A DNA stretch of 19,652 nt, from positions 407,003 to 426,654 of the forward strand of contig ML976993.1 of assembly GCA_010015675.1 (NCBI GenBank), written 5' to 3'. Within the stretch, counting starts at the first letter, position 1; the number at the start of each line of letters is the position of its first letter. The translations under genes and the position numbers were made by a program. Under the pieces are notes generated by a model. That model saw nothing but the letters and a program-made list of their open reading frames with translations. It had not been told where the DNA came from and searched no databases. Source of the DNA: Byssothecium circinans. Lineage: Eukaryota > Ascomycota > Dothideomycetes > Pleosporales > Massarinaceae. This document shows, one piece after another, positions 1 to 9,379 of the stretch.

Positions 1-480
1 ATCCTGTTTTGATTTTCTAATGCCAAGCTTTTGAGCGGTTTGGTGGTGTGGGCGGTTCGGTGGTGCTTTACGTTATAGTAACTATAGTAAGGCTAAGTAT
101 AATACAAGAATATATTAAGTAGATAAAGAGGGTTCTTCTAAGTTAGAGGCTAGTACTTAGTATATATTTTTAGATAGTAATATAGATAATAATAATAATA
201 AAGTTAAGTAAGTTAGTATTACTAAGAAAATTATAAGTAGTTTAGTAGTATAAGCAGTTTAGTAGTACTTTACGTTAGCTAAAAGATTCTTTATATTAAA
301 AGAGGAAGCTATAAGAAGATAAGAGTATGCAAGGTATAGATAAAGAAGGAAGAAAGAAGACAGGTAAGAGCTTAAATTTATACCTAGTATATAACCTTAA
401 CTAAGTAAGTATATAGAAAGCATAGCTAGCATATAAAAAGTATAGCAAGTATATAAAAAGTACATGCCTAGAGGATTTAT
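1..480. repeat. AT-rich, RIP-like degenerate repeat remnant
   Basis: From about position 70 the DNA is dominated by TA-rich words (tagtaag, aagtatata, tagtagt) with no sustained reading frame. A 38-nt word at 38-75 recurs at 240-277. The two copies differ at 10 sites, all G-to-A or C-to-T going from the first to the second, and six of these fall at TpG. A further short duplication of the word atataaaaagta lies around 430-463. One-directional transitions with loss of TpG/CpA are the established signature of repeat-induced point mutation in ascomycetes. The parent element, probably a transposon, cannot be named because no protein domain survives. Confidence 0.6.
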
Positions 481-767
481 CCTATGTAAAGCAAGATATT
501 AGTAATAACTACTACAAACTTGGCCCTCCTGGCCCTCCATCCACTCGCGACGGCCACAACTCCAGCTTCCCGCTCGCCTTGGTAGTCATGGTCAACTTCC
601 TTGGTTTTCTTCTTGTTCTTCTCCAGGTTACTGATTATACCTAACTGGCGGCACATCTTGTCAAGCTTGTCATCGATGCGATCTAACTTGCCATCTATGA
701 CGTCTATCTTAATACTACGCCGGTCAGCATAATCTTTGGAACCGTTAGGCACACTTGCCTTATTCTA
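477..767 (-). other. Coding-like fragment with a short coiled-coil, no start codon
   Basis: An open stretch of about 95 codons on the minus strand ends next to the AT-rich repeat. It has no ATG near its 5' end: an in-frame TAG lies just upstream, and the apparent first methionine is a GTG. The translation has a heptad-like, charged block (GKLDRIDDKLDKM) followed by a lysine run (EKNKKKTKE). It could be a terminal exon, since a CATAG acceptor-like site sits at its 5' end, or a remnant of a gene damaged by the adjacent repeat. I do not recognise a family. The coding evidence is composition only. Confidence 0.2.
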
Positions 768-780
768 TGCAGTACTCGAC

Positions 781-1842
781 TGTTTGCGATGTGTTCAAGG
801 TCTCGAAGCTTTTGTCCAATTTGTTCAAACCACATCCATGCCAATTCCAGATCAGAATGGTCACTTTCGGTGACGTGCGCAAAGACTTGGGGAGATCTTC
901 ACTCTGAGCTGGGCAAACGTAGATGTCAAAGTCATTACATGGTCCCATGAATATATTTACTCTTCTACCACATTATACCTAGTGCCTGTGAAAGTTTTTT
1001 GTGGTTGAGGGTTGATACCAAGGGGAACTCCTCTGACCGCGTCATTACCGGGCGGCTTATATCCAGAGGCAGAGTCTTCCCGACTACCTGGAACGTATGG
1101 GCCAAAAATGTAATCTCTTCTACCTACGCAAATACTACATGCTATTACCCCCCCCCCCCCCCCCCTCAAGTTATCGTTGGTACTGACGTACAGTACAACG
1201 ACCACCTACACACGAAGGCTCCGACCGAGTCCCTTGCCGCCTCAAGGTGTAGTTAGCGCAAGAATATTGGAAAGGCGAGTAGTTAGGGAACTATTATTGG
1301 ATAAGAAGAAGAATGGTGATGAAAACGCTGTTTAAGTAACACTACGTAGTATAGATACCGTAGGGTACATTAAAAAAGGCATGTCTCACATGCAACGCAA
1401 AGGAATAACGGGGACCACTTCTTAATGAGAGCACGATTTTTACGTGCTTGAAGTGACTTTGCAGAGGTGAGGACATTGAATGGCAATTCTTATTAGATAT
1501 GCATGATAAAGATCAAGAAAGTCTTAAGTCATGTTGGTTTTCGCGGAAATAGTCACGGGGGATATGTACAAAAGACTTTTGGAGTATCACGATAGGCACT
1601 GGAACAACACACCGCTGGGGCCAAGAAGTGGTAGTACAAATAGTAGGAACCGATTGAGTATACATAGGTAGCAGTCGATAGCTATGTTGTTGATCCTTTC
1701 TCATGCGCGAAGTTCATCTTTCACATCGTCCCAAGTCACGCTGGTTCTCGTTCATTCTTCCAACCGACACCCGTACTTTCGGATACCTTAGTAGGTGTGC
1801 CCCACAATAAAGTCCATGAGCGCTATGACCTCATGGCATGAG
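781..1842. other. Gap without a supported gene
   Basis: No convincing reading frame is seen on either strand. The open frames over 957-1256 are created by the homopolymer at 1148-1165, which reads as poly-Pro or poly-Gly. The interval ends at the TATA box of the next gene. Confidence 0.5.
1148..1165 (+). repeat. Poly-C homopolymer, 18 nt
   Basis: An uninterrupted run of 18 cytosines lies in otherwise mixed sequence. Such runs are rare in fungal DNA and are prone to polymerase slippage and sequencing error, so the exact length is uncertain. Confidence 0.9.
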
Positions 1843-1850
1843 TATAAAAA
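1843..1850 (+). promoter_or_regulatory. TATA box for the 2013-2765 gene
   Basis: TATAAAAA lies 170 nt upstream of the chosen ATG, with C/A-rich leader sequence between. A (GCC)5 microsatellite at 1912-1926 and a possible 5'-leader intron (GTAAGT at 1946, AG at 1993) lie in the leader. The leader intron is doubtful because its only branch-like CTAAC sits next to the donor. Confidence 0.55.
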
Positions 1851-2012
1851 CCTCGCTTCACCATTAGAGTTGCACACCCACCCAACACTCGTCGAGTGAC
1901 CTCGGATTCACGCCGCCGCCGCCGCCAAAGATCTCAATACACAGTGTAAGTCTAACATCTTTTCATCTCCCTCGCGCACAATTGTACAAACAGTATCGTG
2001 AAGCACGCAAAC

Positions 2013-2765
2013 ATGTTTCCCGCTCCGATCAACATCCCGCCGAGGGGCACGTCCGCCGCGCCCTCCGAGCCGCAGCCGTCTCCAGGCTTCCAGCCGACGG
2101 GCTTTGCTGGACGGCTTAAGCAGCTTGAGGACCGTCAAGAGCAAAATGCCGCCCTCATCTCCAGCCTCGTGCTGCTGTATCGAAGCAAGGACGCCCAATA
2201 CGACGAGCTCAACGACCAGATCAAGGGCCTCCGGAGCGAAATCCAAGCTCTCCGAGACTACATGGCGACACTCCAGGCGCGCCGTCTCCAGGCCGTGTCG
2301 GGGCTCCAGCATCTGCGCGTCCTCCACATCGAGGCTGATACCGCTTTCGAGCAGCGTATGCAAGACATTCCGATGGACGATTTTGAGGGGATGACACTTG
2401 CTTGGGGTACTATGGTCAACACTGTCCTGTAAGTCGCGCTCCAATGCAGTTCTACTGACTTTAGGTCGTTACTTCAGATCGCTATTCGTATGGAGACTGG
2501 TCATTGACATCGCATTAGGAACCACCAGCAGCAAATCTACCGTGAGGCTCGCGTTGGTGGCCGCACCGTCAACGTCCAGCCTGCGTACCCTATGCCGTAT
2601 GGCTTCTACCACAATTCACGACAAGCTGTTCAAACCCCGCAAGTCCACGCCTATCCGCAAACCGCACCGCTGCCGCACGCTTCCAACCCCGCGCTTTACG
2701 GTCAAGACGGTCTCTGCTATGCGCACAGGAAACGCTTCGATCGCCACTTCTGTGGTCCCAACTAG
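2013..2765 (+). CDS. Orphan coiled-coil protein with Cys/His C-terminal tail, one intron
   Basis: The proposed exons are 2013-2428 and 2519-2765 (220 aa). The donor is GTAAGT at 2429 and the acceptor is CATTAG ending at 2518, giving a 90-nt intron. Reading through the donor hits TAA at once, and a nearer AG (2464) leads to an in-frame TGA, so the 90-nt intron best restores the frame. The start is the first in-frame ATG, with A at -3; the open frame runs further upstream only through a GTG. Residues 1-30 are Pro-rich. Residues 32-100 are charged and heptad-like (RLKQLEDRQEQ, YDELNDQIKGLRSEIQ), predicting a coiled coil. Residues 135-200 are rich in Gln, Pro and Tyr. The last 16 residues contain Cys205, His208, His215 and Cys217, a possible metal site. 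No family is recognised. It is probably intracellular, since no signal peptide or membrane segment is seen. Confidence 0.6.
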
Positions 2766-3402
2766 AGACAAACACCGAAGCACTCCAAGCGGTTACCGCT
2801 GGTCTCTTCCCGAGCTTACGGTACGTATCGAGCACTACGGTGCCGTCCTGTTTTCTTTCCCCTCTCAAACAAGTGCGAACTCCCTACTGTGCCCTGGATT
2901 TCGGTAGTGGCCTTCGGTCTTTGCTTGGATTTTTGTCTGAATTCTTTGGGTTTACAAGGCGCTTTCTGTCTCGCTTTAATTTGTTATCACGAGGGGACGG
3001 ATGATATGGGCTTGGAGCTTCTATGCATGGGGATGGTTCTTCGACCTTAGATGGTCTTTTGTAATGAATGGAGGGAAGGACTAGAGACTTCTGGAGTTTT
3101 GGCCTTGGCCGTGCTGTAGGGTCTCTCCAATAACTATTCGTGGATATGGTTTTGTTTGCAGGCGTCTGAATTTGCGTTCCCATCGCTTTCCGCGAAAGTT
3201 CACTGTTCATTGCCGAGGACCGATCGTCCGGCACGGACGAAATGTCAAGACCTTTCCAGCACATTCAATTGAGCACCATGAATTTTGTTCTTTCAGTCAA
3301 TTTGGGATAGCAGTGCAGCGGCGGAGAGGTACGTTGCTGTCAAAACAGCGCTGCGCCTTCCACTTTCCACAGTCTTCCAAACAGAAAGTGTTATCTCAGC
3401 AC
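2766..3402. other. Intergenic spacer
   Basis: This region separates the coiled-coil gene from the next TATA box. It contains a minus-strand open frame of 126 codons (3264-2884) that starts with ATG and encodes a basic, Pro/Ser/Lys-rich sequence with no recognisable domain. I leave it uncalled. Confidence 0.4.
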
Positions 3403-3410
3403 TATATAAG
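3403..3410 (+). promoter_or_regulatory. TATA box for the 3540-3878 gene
   Basis: TATATAAG lies 137 nt before the ATG and is followed by a C/A-rich leader. The spacing resembles that of the TATA boxes before the two neighbouring small genes. Confidence 0.55.
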
Positions 3411-3539
3411 CAGCGCCTACCATTACCATCACCGCCACCTTGGGTCTAACACCAGGACACTTGATACGCTCTATCATTTAAAACTCTTTGCCCCAATCGA
3501 CAGCAGATTCTCCCCCGCGTTTACCTCGCCATAGCCTAC

Positions 3540-3878
3540 ATGATGGCTCCCTCCCGGCTGAATACCTCCCTCCTCTGCGTCGTCGGCTTCATTGCTCTTG
3601 TCGGCGGCTACATCATCATACCATACCTTTCATATCTCGTTTCCATCATCGTTGGTTTCCGTATCGGTATGCTAGTCGAGCGGCGGGTGTATGGAAGACT
3701 TCTGGACGAGAGGTTGTGCGTCTTGGAGGAGCGGATCGAGGGCATGAAGGTGGTCGTCAAATATATGGAAGAAGAAGTCGAGGGTGTACACAAGGGCATG
3801 AATGGTATGGATGCGGAAGTTGACGATGCGGCGAAAGATACTGAGGAGTTGAGAGGAGGGTATGAGGAAGGAAGTTGA
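3540..3878 (+). CDS. Small membrane-anchored coiled-coil protein (112 aa), orphan
   Basis: This is a single-exon frame with two consecutive ATGs at the start. Residues 10-45 are strongly hydrophobic (LLCVVGFIALVGGYIII, then LSYLVSIIVGF), enough for one long or two short transmembrane segments. From about residue 46 the chain is charged and helical, with heptad-like spacing (RLLDERLCVLEERIEGMK, YMEEEVEGVHKGMNGMDAEV), predicting a coiled coil to the acidic, Gly-rich end. The likely role is membrane anchoring with oligomerisation, by inference only. I recognise no family. The TATA box at 3403 and the third-position codon pattern (many C/G-ending codons) support a real gene. Confidence 0.55.
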   Translation: MMAPSRLNTSLLCVVGFIALVGGYIIIPYLSYLVSIIVGFRIGMLVERRVYGRLLDERLCVLEERIEGMKVVVKYMEEEVEGVHKGMNGMDAEVDDAAKDTEELRGGYEEGS

Positions 3879-4211
3879 GAACTGGACGACCTCGGGAGGG
3901 CAAAGAGGTTGGGGAAATCTGAGTCAAAGAGGACGGCCCCGATAATTATGTGTGGAGTCTCATGAAAGAATGATGGCGAATAGTCGTAGAGCGCCTTTGG
4001 GGCGAGGAAGCGGATGCAAGCCTACGCGACTGCCTACATTGTTAGCCAGCTCAATGTATTCGTCATGGTATCCTCCTTGAAGCATTGTCGAGAAACCACC
4101 CTGCATTAATGGCGACCATTCACTGGTAACACAAGTTGTGAGCCAGGCCAAACGAAACGCAAACGCTGTATTGTAGAATTGGTAAGCACGGCGGCCAGGG
4201 AACTCTCCAGA

Positions 4212-4219
4212 TATAAAAA
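4212..4219 (+). promoter_or_regulatory. TATA box for the 4339-4941 gene
   Basis: TATAAAAA followed by a C-rich tract lies 127 nt upstream of an ATG in good fungal context (ACAACCATG). It has the same octamer and a similar downstream C-rich composition to the box at 1843. Confidence 0.6.
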
Positions 4220-4338
4220 CCCGACACTCCCGCTCCCACGCTGCCGCTGCACATCCATCTTTACGGACCGCTGCAACCCCAACTTTAGAGCGCGTTCCCA
4301 AACACCCGCGTCTTAAGCTCAGTCACAAATAAACAACC

Positions 4339-4941
4339 ATGTACGCACGCCTTACCCTTGCCATCGGTGGTTGGATCCTATCTCGCTGGCTTATCTTCTA
4401 CTCTGCTCGACGTCATTCCGTGCTGCCAAACGTGGCGATAATCGTAGCGCATACATTAAAGCATATTACAACTTCCGCCGTCCTGTTTTGGATCAACAAC
4501 TTCTTCGTGGACCGCGTGTTCGACACTACCAACGCCACATGGCCCTGGCTCCTTCTCTACAACCTAGCCTGCCTTCCATTGCCATTCCTCTTCCGCTATA
4601 TCTGGACCGATTGCTTCTCTGGCAATAGACAAGCGCCTACTGTCAATGCCGCCAATGCCGCCGTTCACGCGGGTCCCGCAAACATCATTCCCCAGCACCA
4701 ATGGTTCGTGCATCATCGTGAGATAGCCCTGCAGCGCAGGATCAAGCAAGTACAGCAGCAAGAGTTCATCAAGTACTTTACTCTCATGAATGATATAGAG
4801 ATGAGGGCTGATATGGCGAAGTCGATGGCGACAGCGAACAAACACCCTGCAAATAGGATTCCGAGGTGGGCTATGGAGCAAGAGAAGAGTAAGATCTGGC
4901 TCGACGAGAGTGATGATGAGATGGATACGTCGGCGGATTGA
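4339..4941 (+). CDS. Orphan multi-pass membrane protein (200 aa)
   Basis: This is a single-exon gene. Hydrophobic segments lie at about residues 5-23 (LTLAIGGWILSRWLIFY), 28-54 (VAIIVAHTL to AVLFWINNFF) and 66-89 (WPWLLLYNLACLPLPFLF), consistent with three membrane passes. Residues 92-195 are soluble: an Ala/Asn-rich linker, a basic Gln-rich helix (QRRIKQVQQQEF) and an acidic tail (DESDDEMDTSAD). An NAT sequon lies between the second and third hydrophobic segments. No known family is recognised. It is the third of three short plus-strand genes with TATA promoters in a row, but the proteins share no obvious sequence similarity, so they do not look like tandem duplicates. Alternative: a lineage-specific gene of unknown function. 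Confidence 0.6.
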   Translation: MYARLTLAIGGWILSRWLIFYSARRHSVLPNVAIIVAHTLKHITTSAVLFWINNFFVDRVFDTTNATWPWLLLYNLACLPLPFLFRYIWTDCFSGNRQAPTVNAANAAVHAGPANIIPQHQWFVHHREIALQRRIKQVQQQEFIKYFTLMNDIEMRADMAKSMATANKHPANRIPRWAMEQEKSKIWLDESDDEMDTSAD

Positions 4942-6007
4942 TTGGGTGATTCACAAGGAGAATCGTTCAAAGGCATCTAAGACGGATGTACCTTGTCATA
5001 GGAAAGGGAGTAATGCTTCGGATGCATCGCTGTATATGTAGGGCTTGGAACGAATAACGACCCTATCAGCAAGTCGAAAAGCGACCCCCCATGGACAGAT
5101 AATAAAGCTAAAAATGGACATGTTTGAACGCAAAGATGGAAAAGGATACAGTGACAAGTAGTTTGGCTCCGCAACTGACGATTAGAAAGAGCGATCTTTG
5201 CAAGGCCGTAGAGAACATTCACCTCTGGAACCTAAGAATCAAATGACTATATATCGGTGGACGCCAATACAAAATTATTATGGTCGGTGGCACTGAACCG
5301 GCGTGAGGTCTTCAAGTAGCAATACGATGCCGGCATTTGAGCGCTGGCGGCTGGAGAGTGGAAATCAGCAACGCGCATCCGTTCACGTTCTTGGGAAGAG
5401 GTAGGTAACTTCTACCGGGAGGATGGTCTGGGCGCGAATATTTCAGGAGCATGAAGAGGAGCCTTGAGATGCGTAGAGATGTACAGGAAGAGTGCCGTTG
5501 AGTTCATCAACTGTTGTGCGGGATCGAGGCGTTTCTGAATGTAATCGGGTTCGTATCAAGCAAGCTACCTGATACCATCTACTAGCTGTCCGACTTTCTG
5601 GAGCCGCGAAAATGATAAACCACGACTAAAGAAATTTTTGCCTCGTATCTCCCTCTTCTGTCCCTTCCACACCATCAATAACAACCACCAGCTCCCCAAA
5701 CTGAGATTTCAAGATCAGTGTAGCCACTAAAAATCATCGCCCACACCCAATATCCATTGTGGCGGTCCGCATCACCAAATCACCTATCCACTTTTACCGT
5801 TGAGGTTGAGGATATAGATGATTGAGAGGAGGGTTGTGAAGGTAACAAACTGTGAGTGACGATGGAGGATAGTGGAAAAAGACATTGGGAATTGAGGAAG
5901 GAGAAGCCGAGTTGGAGATCGTTCAGATACAGGAAACCATCACACTGGACTATAGTCAGAAGGATATGAACAAGCCTACATCCATCAACACCACACCGCA
6001 CCTGCCC
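4942..6007. other. Gene-poor spacer between convergent genes
   Basis: This 1.07-kb interval lies between the 3' ends of the membrane-protein gene and the FAD oxidase gene. Only short frames without coding character are present. I see no RNA gene or repeat in it. Confidence 0.5.
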
Positions 6008-7977
6008 CTACAAGACTCCGAGTAATGGCTCGAAATCTAGAGCTGCACTCGTTGCATTGACCTTGCACAACTTCCCATTCTCATTCGGCAGTCCATCGAC
6101 GCTTTCAACAACCCATCCCTCACTGCCAACCGAATTAACCGCCCAGAACACATTCTTTGGGTCTCGCTCCTTCTTAATCTCCAGAAGTCTCGCATACTTG
6201 TCGCCCCAGAAGCTCGTTTGCCAGTTCGGCTCCATGCGGTCTGCCTCGTTGAGATAACTTCCACTATTTGGGGTAATATCGCGCCACTTCTGCAACGTTC
6301 CGTTAGTGAAGGCTTTGCGAGTCGCAAGAATCTCGGCGCTGGTGGCTTTGGTGTTCCACCCGCGGCTCGTGATTGCATGTATGACAGTACTGCGCCAAGC
6401 TGGATTTACGGCATTGTCTGCGTTGCCGCCCCGGACGAGCGTCGGTCCAAGATTGAAAGCGATAACAGACTGGCCGGCTTCAACGCTTGCCCGAAGAGCA
6501 TTAAAAGTAGTAGTGCGGCTCTGATCATTGTCGAAGTTGGAGCGCTGGAAAAGGCGCGAGCCGATAGCGGATTGAACATTCGATCCGCCTTCTAATCCAA
6601 ACTCTGCTTGCCATGCGGAGTTGAACCCTTTGTACTCTGTAATCTTTGGCGAAAAAGGTATGTTCTGCCCAGTCAACTGAGTTAGGTACGGCGCCAGAAC
6701 CGCGTTAGTTTCCTGGGTCGTTTTGCCCGGAGCAAAAAATGGCGCCATGTTGAACATATAGTCTTTCCCGCCGGGGCCCTGGCCTACCATGAAGTAGGTG
6801 TAGATTCCTTTGTCGGCATAATTATTCGCACCGTCTATGAAAGCCTTGGTCGCATTCCAGAAGCTCTCTACCCCGAGTTTGGAGCTGTTGAAGGACCATG
6901 AAGCTGCAGTTACTGGGATGTCTTTGAACGCCTTCACCGTGACCGATGTCACGATGCCAAAAGTAGCTCCACCGCCACCCCTTAAGGCCCAGAAGAGATC
7001 CGTATTGCTGGTTGCATTCGCTGACAAGAATTCGCCGATTGCTGTCACAACTTCGAAGCCCAGTACATGATCGGCCGCCATACCGTAGAGTGAGCTCAGC
7101 GGAGAGTGACCGCCACCTTGGATGTAGCCGCCCATCACGCCGACAGTCTATCTCAAATTAGCAATGGCATCTTCCAAAGGGAATGAACTCATACCCGTCC
7201 TTCCCCGGCTACAACAGCGTAGCCTTTATCACTGACTGCTTTGTATAGCTCGAAGGCTTGCACACCTGCTCCAGCTTTCACAGCAGGACCTTTGTATCCC
7301 GAATCGTCCACATAATTGTCGAAAACTTGGATATCTTTCAATCCATGCGTCCATATACTAAGAGACCCAGCGCCCACAGATTTCCCAGCGAAGTCATGCC
7401 CTGTGTTCTTGACAACTAGCCTAATGTTATCATTCCGTGCGAAGTTGATACCAAGCTGGATATCTAGAACGTCTTTGGCTTTGATGACATATGAAGGATA
7501 CCCTCCAAGAGTACATGTTGTACTATCGTAGATCGATGGTGGCTGACATGTAAGTCCTTGGTACACGGGGGAGAGTATCTCCGTGGGATCATTGATGTGT
7601 GAGTGCGGATCAAACCAGTTCCTTGCCAACTCTTGACACTTTGCATCGTCCTTCGTTACGCCGTAACAGGGAGATGCTTGCGGAGTCGTTTTGATGAGAG
7701 CAGTTTCTGTACTAAGCTGCTTGGAGAGTCTTGTCCAGGCTTTCTCCGAAGGCCATTTTCCATCGGTAGGACCGTAGCGACACCTTTTGTCGGTTTTGTT
7801 GACTGCATTCGTGTCGAATTGATCGTCGAATGCGAACAGCTGTTGATCCTCATCTCGGAGAGAGGCTATGTATTCGCGGGTCAGCTGATTTTGCTCAAAT
7901 GCGAACAGCGTTCTCGACTGCGATGGAATTGAAAGCAAGCATGTCGTAAGCAGGAAAGACGAGAGCATGGGGGCCAT
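6008..7977 (-). CDS. Secreted FAD-linked oxidoreductase (PCMH/BBE, VAO superfamily)
   Basis: Two exons (7977-7195, 7147-6008) flank a 47-nt phase-0 intron (GTATGA..ATAG) and encode 640 aa. A hydrophobic signal peptide covers about residues 1-22. The Cys-rich N-terminal region has CRYGPTDGKWPSEKAW at 66-81. The FAD-binding PCMH domain (about 155-340) has VVKNTGHDF at 188-196, with His194 the likely covalent FAD ligand, GSLSIWTHG at 204-212, TVGVMGGYIQGGGHS at 262-276 and LRGGGGATFGIVTSVTV around 316-332. The BBE domain near the C-terminus carries YLNEADRMEPNWQ, FWGDKYARLLEIKK and DPKNVFWAVNSVGSEGW. The enzyme probably oxidises an alcohol or sugar with O2, releasing H2O2, outside the cell or in the secretory pathway. 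The substrate is unknown; relatives include oligosaccharide (AA7), berberine-bridge-like and isoamyl-alcohol-type oxidases. The Cys used for a second FAD bond in AA7 oxidases is not seen before the VGVMGG motif. Confidence 0.93.
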
Positions 7978-9379
7978 TGTGCGATCCGATGGGTCTGATG
8001 TTGATCCTTGGACATGCGTGTTCAGAGGTATTAAATTCCACAGTCCTGCGGGCCAAGGGTGATAGTATTGAAAGGCCTTCTTGGCTGATGATGGGTTGGA
8101 GAAGGCTAGATGTCCTTGCTTTTAAAAAGAAACGGACGCGGGCTCACGTCATTGATCGAACGTTTCAGCCAAACCCATATTTACCTTAGATTGCGAAGAA
8201 TGGATCGGAAGATTCAAACAGATGAAAAGAGAAGAGATACCGGCTGCATGGGTGCCGCCACGTTCATGGCTGAGGCGCCTGCCCAAGTATGCGGCAGCGG
8301 AGATTTTGCCACTGTGTGGAGACAGGGTACCATTTACGAGGTAGACGTGTAGCCTTCTCAATATTGTCTGTTTCATCCGGCGTTATGGAGTACACTCTGT
8401 GCATACTTACCCAGTGGTGGCTCCTCATAAAAGTTGACGCAGGGCGGTCAGGATTACGTAGGCATGCTACCGTTGCTCTCGTTGAGGGAACTGTGACATC
8501 GCAGCAGCGCCAATGAGGCGTTGAAGACGTGTAAAAGGCAGCATCGTGACGTGCCAGATGGTGTGCCCCGGTTGAATTCATATATTCGAGATTGCCATAT
8601 GAACACTGATCGCTCAACGAATCGAGGAATTCACCCACAAGCAGGGAAGCTGCGCGATCGCGGATTCTGCGACAATGTGCAAGACCATGCAGGAAGAACT
8701 AAAGGAATAAGTCTAGAATACATATTGATGCGCCGACGATGAGATGAGGTGGAAGTGTCGTGTGATGCCGTGAAGCTTGTAGCTTGGCCGAGGTCGGAGG
8801 AGAGTACGCTTACCGTTTTGGGGCTAGCTTGCTTTCAGACATCAAGTTGGTTTGGAGACTCTGCAGACGATCTCAACACGATCTCAACACGACCACCATC
8901 ACTTCGCATTGCCCGTGACACTGCTCGTTAGTCACGTATTTACCACATTGAAGCCTCTGAGTATACTGCTGGCTACCTCAATACCATGACAACGGTGTCC
9001 GCCACGGATTTCGACACATGACTCCAACAGCGGCAATATGCCGAAATCTAGGGATATCTGCTGTGCACGAGAAGCAAGCAAAAAGACAGAAAAAGAGACG
9101 GCATCATTTTCTACGGAACCTTGTTGGGGAAGAAGTGGGCTCACAATGACTCATAGAACTATATGGGCATAAGCGGAATCATTCCTTCAGTGTGAAGTTT
9201 GACATAATATGGACATTTGTCATTTATTAAACTTATCAGAAAATACAGGATACTACGTTCATTCCCATGGAATTGCGTCAACTTTTCGGAAGCAGTGCCC
9301 CCCCTCTCCAGTCAATCACCCAGTGCAGTCTCAGCTCAGAAACACATACCGGTTACCCATCTACTCATTGTCCTCTGCA
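7978..9379. other. Gene-free interval upstream of the FAD oxidase
   Basis: No supported gene is seen. The part adjacent to 7977 is the FAD oxidase promoter; a minus-strand TTTTTAAAA run at about 8118-8127 could serve as a weak TATA element. The remainder holds only short frames without coding character and a small tandem duplication at 8868-8889. Confidence 0.5.
8868..8889. repeat. 11-bp tandem duplication
   Basis: The word cgatctcaaca occurs twice head to tail without a spacer. It is probably a replication-slippage duplication; no function is evident. Confidence 0.7.

Noticed and set aside
1908..2444. Minus-strand 178-codon frame opposite the coiled-coil gene
   Set aside because: It is the shadow of the plus-strand gene, which has a TATA box, an ATG in good context and a coiled-coil pattern. 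The shadow begins with poly-Ala from the GCC microsatellite when read in reverse.
2429..2464. Alternative 36-nt intron in the coiled-coil gene
   Set aside because: It keeps the frame but meets a TGA at 2505-2507 a few codons later, and it is shorter than a normal fungal intron. The 90-nt intron opens 81 further codons.
2884..3264. Minus-strand 126-codon frame with an ATG, basic and Pro/Ser/Lys-rich
   Set aside because: No domain, no splice or conservation evidence, and low-complexity composition. A TATA-like TTATATAG lies upstream only because the plus-strand TATA box is near-palindromic.
5780..6001. Minus-strand frame just downstream of the FAD oxidase, possible extra exon
   Set aside because: The oxidase already ends beyond the BBE domain at a TAG with normal family length, and no donor site before the stop would join this frame.
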